Source of the DNA: Clostridia bacterium
GTDB lineage: Bacteria > Bacillota > Clostridia > Oscillospirales > CAG-272
Length of the DNA stretch: 20,560 nt
Assembly: GCA_017416885.1 (NCBI GenBank)
Contig: JAFQAM010000171.1
Location: forward strand, 1-20,560
Direction of reading: 5' to 3'
The notes beneath the pieces were generated by a model. That model made no database searches. It was not told the DNA's origin and worked only from the letters and a program-made list of their open reading frames with translations. Below are positions 13,683 to 19,775 of the stretch, piece after piece (position 1 is the stretch's first letter; every line of letters begins with the position of its first letter). The position numbers and the translations under genes were made by a program.

Positions 13683-16600
13683 CAACTATGCTATTCAAAT
13701 AATCCTCGCTATTATCATAAGGAACAAACAATGTAAATTTATTTTTTATGCAAAGCAAGTGGAGCTTTGGATGCAGAGCCTTACTGCTTGCGTTTCTTAA
13801 AAGCTTTGTGCCTCTTGGGGTTTGGCTTGCAAGCATTTCCTCAAACACTGCGCACAGGTCGGCTGAGGAATATCCGCTTTCTGTATCAAGCGCTCTGTCA
13901 GGTAAAATAATCGCGTCGCTGATTATTTCCTTTGATCCGAAAAATCTTGGATATTCGTTGCATTGGATTGCAAAATAGATATTATTTTCCTTTGCGCTTC
14001 CAATCACCTCAACAAGCTCATCTCTCTTATCGTCGTCCATCAGGTATTCATCGGTCTTAGTGAATACAACAAGAATCGGATAAATATCACTATCCATATC
14101 GTTTTCCCTCTCGTCGATTATCTCCTTCAGCTCGCTGATTATATCATCTACTGTATCGTAGTCCGCGTATGCAACCTTGCCGCTTGTTTCCCAGCTATCG
14201 CGCAAATGCTTCATAATATGGTCGTGACGGCGAAGTGATTTATTTTTATTTAAGTCAATATAGTATGCGGTGGCTTTATCAACATCCTTAGATAATGCTA
14301 AGGTATCCTTAATTAACGATGCTTCAATTGCTTTTGTTTCAAGGTAGTGACCGAAAATAAACAGTACATTGCTTGATGCATCAAAGGGATATTCAACGCT
14401 TTTGGCGGTCAGGTACGCTTTTCCGAGTCTTGCGCGAATTACGCCCTCCTCGTCATATGCTGTTTTTGCATTTCTTACAGTAAACGGCGCGTCTGCGTCT
14501 TTTTCCACTCTTACCGCTTTAATTTCGCTTTGAAGAGTCATTTTGTGGCTTGGATATTTATTCCTTACGCTTGCAATGTGAGCTTTTAGCTTTTCGCCCT
14601 CCTCACTGTATGCCACCTTAACGGAATGTATATTACCGCCGTTTGAGTAAATGCAAAGTCCCTTTGTGCCGATTAATGCGCTTTGCATTTCCGCTGCCTC
14701 AGGAATAAGCTGACCTGCATTTTCACCTGACTTGAACTCAATTCTGTTACCGAAAAGATGCTTTATTGCGTTAGTTTCCACAGGGAAAACAGTTGAGGAT
14801 ACAATAAGGCTGATACCGAAGGAACGGCCCATTTGCGCAATCTTTTCAATTTGCTTAATCGCCTCGTCGCTTTCCTTTACAAGCTCGGAAAACTCGTCAA
14901 TGATAACAACGCATCTTGGCATTTTCTTTTGTGCGGTTTGGTTATAAACATAAATATCCTGGTTTTTCATTACCTGTGTACGACGGCTCATTTCCTCGTT
15001 TAAGAAATCGAGAATATCGTTAGCTGACAATGTATCGTTACCTGTTACCACTGTTTTCAGGTGCGGTAAATTATTGTCCTTGAACACGGTAAAGTCGCCC
15101 TTTGTCATAACCATCATATGTAATTCAAGCTCATCGGGAGAATAATGCTTGCAGGCAGATAAAACAAGAGTGTTAATAAAAGCAGTTTTACCTGAGCCTG
15201 TTGTACCGATTACTGCCATATGGGCAGTTGATGCGTCTGCTCTTAATTCTATGCTGATAGGAGCAGCTCCCTTTTTACCGATTGGAATAGATAAATTCTT
15301 TGAAAATGCGCTTCTGCGCTTTGATGATGCAAAATCCTCATTTTCAATGATGCTATCAAGATATACGGTTTTATCGCCGCTGCTCTTTTCTGTTGTCTTG
15401 AATGCGTTAAGCACGCTCTTTGCATCATATCTCGGTCCTCTTGTGTCCCAATAATATGCTCTGTTTTCGTAGGATAATGAAATATTGCTTCCCTCGCGGT
15501 TAACCTTAACAATATTTTTTGTAAGAGTGTCAAGGCTTGGAAGCTTCTTGGAATAAAATCTTGAATCCTCGTCGGTCTCGTTGCTTTCTATAATAAGGAA
15601 GAACACGCCTGCTCTTTTTCCGTTTTTAAGCGCGCTTGTAATATCATCGTAGGCTTCCTCAAATTTTGACGGATAGCCGTTTAATGCCGCTAAAATAATT
15701 GGCTGAGGGTTGTCCTGATTTTTTTCGTTATAGTCTAAAATGCTATCGTATCTTGATTGACCTAAAAGCATTATTCTTTCATTTATGGTTTTATTAAGCT
15801 GACTGAATGCTGTTCTTATATCCTCCTTGGAGTTCTTTACCCTTTGGTCCCCCTCAAAGAACATTATAGGAGCGCTATCCCTTAAGCTACCTGCAAGCGT
15901 AGTAATTTCGGGAGTTGAATAGCCATCGCACAAAAGCACTCTTTTATTTACGCCGGGATATGCAAAAATGAATTGTAAAACCGCATTGTTGGCAAGCATG
16001 GAAAGCTCTCTTATTCCGTCCTGATCTCTTTCCTTTCTGAATACAACAAAGCCGTCCTTCTTTAAGTTCCAATCAAGAGAGGATAAAAAGATTTTACCGC
16101 CCTTGCCAAGCATAGAGCCGTCAACAACCTCGCAAGCAAGAGGGATATTAATATCGCCGCCAAAATCGCTCTTTAGTGTGAGCGTGTCATTGATTATAGC
16201 TTTATTAATAATATTATTGCTATTTGCCATAACCTGATTTACAAGGCTATTAAATTCGCTTTCGCTTCCGCAAACCGATTGCTTTTTAGCTTTCCATTGT
16301 GAAATTTCGTTTTGTAATGCAGACATAGACAGTCTTACCGCATTGGCTTTAAGGCTGTCAATATTGCTATAAATTTCAACAATAGCATTATAACGCTTTG
16401 CAAATTCTCTTAAATTTGCATCAACATTATTTTTGCCAACTATCATAGCAAGAAGCTTTATTGACTCGTTGCCAAGTCTGACTGCAACCTCGCAAGCATT
16501 TAAGGGAGTATATTCCGCCTTATAAATGCCGTCGCATAATGCAATTCTACCGTTTGATAGCGTCGCTTTAGTCTTGTAAATGCTGCAAACAGTCTCAACC

Positions 16601-16767
16601 GTTGGCTTAATCTTGCCAAGATATCCGTTTAAATCTCTTTTCAGCCTTTCGTAGCTATTGTTAAATTGATTTCTAAATTCGCTTTCCTTCATCGAAAGCG
16701 CATTTTCCATTGCTTCAATTCTTTTTGCAATTTGTAGGTACTCGCTTATTTTTTGTGCGTTGTTCAT
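13678..16767 (-). CDS. FtsK/SpoIIIE (EssC-like) P-loop ATPase, type VII-associated
   Basis: A 1029-aa protein. Residues about 1-200 are helical and coiled-coil-like. Three ATPase-like lobes follow. The first (about 210-430) has no Walker A. The second has an intact Walker A, G-T-T-G-S-G-K-T (521-528), and Walker B, V-V-I-I-D-E (620-625), then the FtsK-type G-R-S-F-G-I-S-L-I-V-S-S. The third (about 790-1000) has a degenerate P-loop (F-G-H-Y-L-E-T near 806) and a P-I-L-V-V-F-T-K-T-D-E strand. Three tandem lobes with one or more inactive recall EssC/EccC, the type VII motors, but FHA domains and transmembrane helices are absent. It would hydrolyse ATP to move protein or DNA; with WXG100 genes on the same strand, protein secretion is the favoured reading. 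AAAGGAG lies about 7 nt before the ATG. LRR genes flank it on both sides. Confidence 0.88.
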   Translation of the reverse strand: MNNAQKISEYLQIAKRIEAMENALSMKESEFRNQFNNSYERLKRDLNGYLGKIKPTVETVCSIYKTKATLSNGRIALCDGIYKAEYTPLNACEVAVRLGNESIKLLAMIVGKNNVDANLREFAKRYNAIVEIYSNIDSLKANAVRLSMSALQNEISQWKAKKQSVCGSESEFNSLVNQVMANSNNIINKAIINDTLTLKSDFGGDINIPLACEVVDGSMLGKGGKIFLSSLDWNLKKDGFVVFRKERDQDGIRELSMLANNAVLQFIFAYPGVNKRVLLCDGYSTPEITTLAGSLRDSAPIMFFEGDQRVKNSKEDIRTAFSQLNKTINERIMLLGQSRYDSILDYNEKNQDNPQPIILAALNGYPSKFEEAYDDITSALKNGKRAGVFFLIIESNETDEDSRFYSKKLPSLDTLTKNIVKVNREGSNISLSYENRAYYWDTRGPRYDAKSVLNAFKTTEKSSGDKTVYLDSIIENEDFASSKRRSAFSKNLSIPIGKKGAAPISIELRADASTAHMAVIGTTGSGKTAFINTLVLSACKHYSPDELELHMMVMTKGDFTVFKDNNLPHLKTVVTGNDTLSANDILDFLNEEMSRRTQVMKNQDIYVYNQTAQKKMPRCVVIIDEFSELVKESDEAIKQIEKIAQMGRSFGISLIVSSTVFPVETNAIKHLFGNRIEFKSGENAGQLIPEAAEMQSALIGTKGLCIYSNGGNIHSVKVAYSEEGEKLKAHIASVRNKYPSHKMTLQSEIKAVRVEKDADAPFTVRNAKTAYDEEGVIRARLGKAYLTAKSVEYPFDASSNVLFIFGHYLETKAIEASLIKDTLALSKDVDKATAYYIDLNKNKSLRRHDHIMKHLRDSWETSGKVAYADYDTVDDIISELKEIIDERENDMDSDIYPILVVFTKTDEYLMDDDKRDELVEVIGSAKENNIYFAIQCNEYPRFFGSKEIISDAIILPDRALDTESGYSSADLCAVFEEMLASQTPRGTKLLRNASSKALHPKLHLLCIKNKFTLFVPYDNSEDYLNSIVD

Positions 16768-16812
16768 TCTTCGCTCCTTTCAGTCGCTCAAGGGTATAGG
16801 GTATAGGATATA

Positions 16813-16847
16813 GGGGATAGGGGGATAGGGGGATAGGGGGATAGGGG
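16813..16847 (+). repeat. Five-run G-quadruplex candidate upstream of the FtsK-like gene
   Basis: Five runs of 4, 5, 5, 5 and 4 G, all separated by ata, on the + strand about 46-80 nt upstream of the ATPase start codon. It continues a TAGGGTA/TAGGATA tract from 16791. Regular short loops and long G runs fit a very stable quadruplex in DNA. Confidence 0.75.
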
Positions 16848-16853
16848 TTTCTC

Positions 16854-16953
16854 ATTTTGCGAAGCAAAATATATCGAATTTCGCTTGCGAAATATATCGA
16901 AGCCGTAGGCTATATCGAATTTCACGCAGTGAAATATATCGAGTGCGTAGCAC
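16854..16953. repeat. Mini-hairpin array H, spacer atatcga
   Basis: Five hairpins: attttgc-GAA-gcaaaat (16854-16870), atttcgc-TT-gcgaaat (16878-16893), agcc-GTA-ggct (16901-16911), atttcac-GCA-gtgaaat (16919-16935) and gtgc-GTA-gcac (16943-16953), each joined by exactly atatcga. The 360-bp gap 16768-17127 holds this array, the G-rich tract, REP copy 6 and the duplicated array to 17069; I see no gene in it. Confidence 0.88.
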
Positions 16954-16970
16954 ATGTTAGCCGTCAGCCT

Positions 16971-16997
16971 GTAGGGGATGGCGTCCTCGACATCCCG
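16971..16997 (+). repeat. REP-like element, copy 6
   Basis: Same 27-bp unit, preceded by gttagccgtcagcct and followed by the tataatcctacaagg flank shared with copy 4. Confidence 0.8.
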
Positions 16998-17000
16998 TAT

Positions 17001-17069
17001 AATCCTACAAGGTAGGATTTCATCCGATTTATCGGATTTCATCGCGTAGCGATTTAATCCGCAAGGATT
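17001..17069. repeat. Mini-hairpin array following REP copy 6
   Basis: aatcctac-AAG-gtaggatt (17001-17019), atccgat-TT-atcggat (17022-17037), atcgc-GTA-gcgat (17041-17053) and aatcc-GCAA-ggatt (17056-17069). Second copy of the block at 10770-10838. Confidence 0.85.
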
Positions 17070-17127
17070 TAATTTTTTAGTTGTTCGCTCTGCGAAACAG
17101 ACATTTAGCGAAAATTCGTCTTGTCGC

Positions 17128-18393
17128 TCAATAGTAAATTATTTCCGCGTCGCAAGCGAAGTTCCAAGCGACATCACATATGCAGTTCTTCGGTAATTTG
17201 ATTGCTTTCAAGCTCGTGCAATTACAAAAAGCAAAGCCACCAATACTTGTTACACTATTTGGAATTTCTATGCTTGTTAAGCTTGTGCAATCAGCAAAAG
17301 TATTGTCACCTATACTTGTTACACTGTTTGGTATTTTTATACTTGTTAAGCTTGTGCAATCAGCAAAAGTATTGTCACCTATACTTGCTACACTGTTTGG
17401 AATTTCTATACTTGTTAAACTTGTGCAGTTCTGAAAAGCACCCCCGCCTATGCTTGTTACACTGTTTGGTATCTCTATATTTGTTAAGCTTGTGCATCTC
17501 CAAAAAGCATACTCGCCTATACTTGTTACACTACTTGGAATTTCTATACTTGTTAAGCTTCTGCATCCTTCAAAAACACCTTTTTCTATATTTGTTACAC
17601 TGCTTGGTATTACTACATCTGTTTCATTCATAAGAAAAGCATTCAATAAAACGCCGTCTTCGATTTCAAATACGCCCTTTTCTAAAAGTGCTTGCGCTAT
17701 GCTATGCTTTTCCTTGCCTGATTTTTCTAACGCAGAAATATCAATGATTGTTTTGCCGTTTTCCTTTCTCATACATTTAGAGGACAGGTACAGCTTTGCT
17801 TTATCGCTTAAAAACAGTCCTGTTATCTCATCGTTTCTTTCGGATAGGATAAGCGTTTTTATATTTGTTCCGTCAAATGCGCCCTCGTATATTTTTGTGC
17901 AGGAAGCAGGGATTGAAATTTTAGTTAAGCATGGGCAAGAAGCAAATGCTTTTTTGCCGATTGTTTTAACGCCTTCCTCAATTTCAACCTCGGATATAAA
18001 TTGATTGCCGCAAAATGCGCCGTCAAAAATTTCCTCAATTGTGCCCGGGATAGTAACGCTTCTTTTCTTACCTATGTATTCAACTAAAACTCCGTTTTCT
18101 ACCTTTAAGCCGTTTTGGGCATATAGCTGTTCAATTGCATTGTCATTAAGCGCAGAAAAATCTATTGCCAAATCATCATTCAATGATGCATCAAAAGCTC
18201 CGCGCTCTGTCACAACATCAGCGCCGCATTCCATACAGAAGGCTGCTCCTTCTACAATTTCAGCGCCGCATTCCATACAGAATAGCGGTTGGTTTTGTTG
18301 CTTTTCCTCATATTCCTTAATATTAAATCTGCACTTAATACAGAATTTTGCCACATCTGGCACCATCGCTTTACAATTTGGACATTCTTTCAT
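17128..18393 (-). CDS. Double zinc-ribbon LRR_5 protein with near-identical repeats
   Basis: A 421-aa protein. Two zinc ribbons (C4, C7, C18, C21; C39, C42, C53, C56) and I-D-F-S-A-L-N-D-N-A-I-E-Q-L (77-90) are followed by a cap, two or three LRR_5 repeats and a connecting segment ending …G-K-E-K-H-S (about 200-240). This front half matches the protein at 3594-4922. A second cap (I-E-D-G-V-L-L-N-A) then starts an LRR array of 23-residue repeats that are almost the same (L-T-S-I-E-I-P-N-S-V-T-S-I-G-x-x-x-F). It ends A-E-I-I-Y-Y. AAAGGAG lies about 7 nt upstream of the ATG. No signal peptide. Confidence 0.87.
   Translation of the reverse strand: MKECPNCKAMVPDVAKFCIKCRFNIKEYEEKQQNQPLFCMECGAEIVEGAAFCMECGADVVTERGAFDASLNDDLAIDFSALNDNAIEQLYAQNGLKVENGVLVEYIGKKRSVTIPGTIEEIFDGAFCGNQFISEVEIEEGVKTIGKKAFASCPCLTKISIPASCTKIYEGAFDGTNIKTLILSERNDEITGLFLSDKAKLYLSSKCMRKENGKTIIDISALEKSGKEKHSIAQALLEKGVFEIEDGVLLNAFLMNETDVVIPSSVTNIEKGVFEGCRSLTSIEIPSSVTSIGEYAFWRCTSLTNIEIPNSVTSIGGGAFQNCTSLTSIEIPNSVASIGDNTFADCTSLTSIKIPNSVTSIGDNTFADCTSLTSIEIPNSVTSIGGFAFCNCTSLKAIKLPKNCICDVAWNFACDAEIIYY
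17206..17620. repeat. 69-bp tandem repeats inside an LRR gene
   Basis: Six or so 69-bp units encoding the 23-residue LRR_5 repeat. Two adjacent units are identical over at least 46 bp (17273-17318 and 17342-17387), pointing to recent unequal recombination or slippage. Confidence 0.85.
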
Positions 18394-18409
18394 TTCTTCG
18401 CTCCTTTCA

Positions 18410-18505
18410 GCGACAAAGTCGCAATCACACCGAAGGTGTGTATGTAATCAATGCAACGCATTGAATGGAATCGACCGAAGGTCGTATGGAATCAACCGTA
18501 GGTTG
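18410..18505. repeat. Mini-hairpin array I
   Basis: gcgac-AAA-gtcgc (18410-18422), cacacc-GAA-ggtgtg (18426-18440), caatgc-AAC-gcattg (18449-18463), cgacc-GAA-ggtcg (18472-18484) and caacc-GTA-ggttg (18493-18505), with linkers tatgtaat, aatggaat and tatggaat. Its layout parallels array A: the gcgac hairpin comes first next to a ribosome site and caacc/cagcc comes last. Part of the 311-bp gene-free gap 18394-18704. Confidence 0.85.
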
Positions 18506-18538
18506 TATTTTTATATAGGGGGATAGGGGGATATTAGC

Positions 18539-18656
18539 TATTGCGAAGCAATAATTTCGCTACAAGACAAAGTCTTGTAATTTCGATATGTTGCTTGCAG
18601 CATAATTTCGCTATTCTGTGAAACAGAATAATTTCGCTACAAAACGGCAGTTTTGT
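18539..18656. repeat. Mini-hairpin array J, spacer aatttcgct
   Basis: tattgc-GAA-gcaata (18539-18553), acaagac-AAA-gtcttgt (18562-18578), atgttgc-TT-gcagcat (18588-18603; one G-T pair), attctgt-GAA-acagaat (18613-18629) and acaaaac-GGCA-gttttgt (18639-18656). A short tract agggggatagggggatatt (18517-18535) precedes it, as before arrays C and F. Confidence 0.85.
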
Positions 18657-18685
18657 AATTTACCTGTTTCCCGCGCGACACAGCT

Positions 18686-18706
18686 AATTGCGACAGAGCC
18701 GCAATT
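18686..18706 (-). terminator. Hairpin overlapping a stop codon
   Basis: aattgcg (18686-18692) pairs with cgcaatt (18700-18706) around ACAGAGC. The stop codon of the gene at 18705-19463 overlaps the end of the stem. Confidence 0.45.
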
Positions 18707-19463
18707 AATACCTAACCACCTTTGCTTGAGTGCCCTTTTTCCAGCCCCAACAGAGCTTGCAGCCCTTAGGCACTCTGATTTCAGCAAGTGATGTACAACC
18801 GCCAAATGCTTTTTTGCCGATTCTTTTTACGCTTTTCGGTATTTCAATTTTTGTTAAGCTCGTACAGCCCCAAAATGTATATTCGCCGATTTTATCTATA
18901 TTTGTTGGCATAATTACATTTTTAAGTCCTATACATCCCTCAAATGCGCAATCACCAAGCTCGCTAACGCTTGATAAATCAATTTCGGTTAAGGATTGAC
19001 AATTCCAAAATGCATAAATGCCAATTTTCTTTACTTTCTTTAAATCAATGCTTTTTAAGGATACGCAGTTATAAAATGCGCTATCATCTATTACCTCTAC
19101 GGTTTCGGGAATTAAAGCTTCCTCTAAATCCTTACACATACCGAATGCTTCAACCGATATTTTCTTTAAGCCGTATGGCAATAATATTCTTTTAAGATTA
19201 AGCCAATCAAAAAATGCGCCTGCGCCTATATCGGTCAGCTTCTTTGGCAAATCAATTTTTTCAACCCATAAAGCGCCGTCAGTTGCGTAATCCTCAATCT
19301 TTTCAAGGGTGCTTGGATATATAATTTCCTTAACGCCCATTGTGTTGGAGTCAAACGCGCCCTCTTTAATTACTCTTACTCCCTCAGGAATAATTAAGCT
19401 TTCATCATTTTCAGCTTCATTGTATTTTATCAGCTCGTTATTTTCTATAATTAGTTTTTCCAT
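18705..19463 (-). CDS. LRR_5 repeat protein without zinc ribbon
   Basis: A 252-aa protein starting directly with the family cap (I-I-E-N-N-E-L-I-K-Y) and carrying about nine LRR_5 repeats, ending A-K-V-V-R-Y. No zinc ribbon, DFS motif, signal peptide or membrane segment. The ATG at 19463 is chosen because AAAGGAG lies about 8 nt upstream in the same leader (GAGCGACTGAAAGGAGCGA) used by the FtsK-like gene; the frame is open to 19598 only through hairpin repeats. Confidence 0.85.
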   Translation of the reverse strand: MEKLIIENNELIKYNEAENDESLIIPEGVRVIKEGAFDSNTMGVKEIIYPSTLEKIEDYATDGALWVEKIDLPKKLTDIGAGAFFDWLNLKRILLPYGLKKISVEAFGMCKDLEEALIPETVEVIDDSAFYNCVSLKSIDLKKVKKIGIYAFWNCQSLTEIDLSSVSELGDCAFEGCIGLKNVIMPTNIDKIGEYTFWGCTSLTKIEIPKSVKRIGKKAFGGCTSLAEIRVPKGCKLCWGWKKGTQAKVVRY

Positions 19464-19520
19464 TTTCTTCGCTCCTTTCAGTCGCTCAAGGGGATAGGGT
19501 ATAGGATATAGGGGTTTCTC

Positions 19521-19600
19521 ATTTTGCGAAGCAAAATATATCGAATTTCGCTTGCGAAATATATCGAAGCCGTAGGCTATATCGAATTTGCGTAGCAAAT
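19521..19600. repeat. Mini-hairpin array K, spacer atatcga
   Basis: attttgc-GAA-gcaaaat (19521-19537), atttcgc-TT-gcgaaat (19545-19560), agcc-GTA-ggct (19568-19578) and atttgc-GTA-gcaaat (19586-19600), each joined by atatcga, with a REP-like copy after it. The order matches arrays E and H. A TAGGG tract lies at 19491-19515. Confidence 0.88.
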
Positions 19601-19610
19601 ATATCGAAAT

Positions 19611-19637
19611 GTAGGGGATGGCGTCCTCGACATCCCG
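19611..19637 (+). repeat. REP-like element, copy 7
   Basis: Same 27-bp unit with the ctttaaattgaatttgc right flank. Confidence 0.8.
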
Positions 19638-19685
19638 CTTTAAATTGAATTTGCGAAATAATTTTACTCCGCAAAATAGCTAAAT

Positions 19686-19731
19686 TTTTGCTTATAAATA
19701 AGCAAAAGCTAAATTGTGTCCCGCGCGACAC
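19686..19731. repeat. Two mini-hairpins with spacer gctaaat
   Basis: ttttgcttat-AA-ataagcaaaa (19686-19707) and gtgtc-CCGCGC-gacac (19716-19731), joined by gctaaatt. Confidence 0.7.
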
Positions 19732-19775
19732 AGCTTATTAGATAATTTCGTCTTGTCGCAATTATCTGATAAGCT
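19732..19775 (-). terminator. Long hairpin spanning a stop codon
   Basis: A 16-bp stem with one mismatch (19732-19747 with 19760-19775) and a 12-nt loop. The stop codon of the rightmost gene (19762-19764) lies in the stem. No clear T run follows. Confidence 0.5.

Noticed and set aside
17180..18004. Long + strand open frames opposite the LRR genes
   Set aside because: They are antisense shadows created by the periodic LRR codons; there is no ribosome site and the translations are low in complexity.
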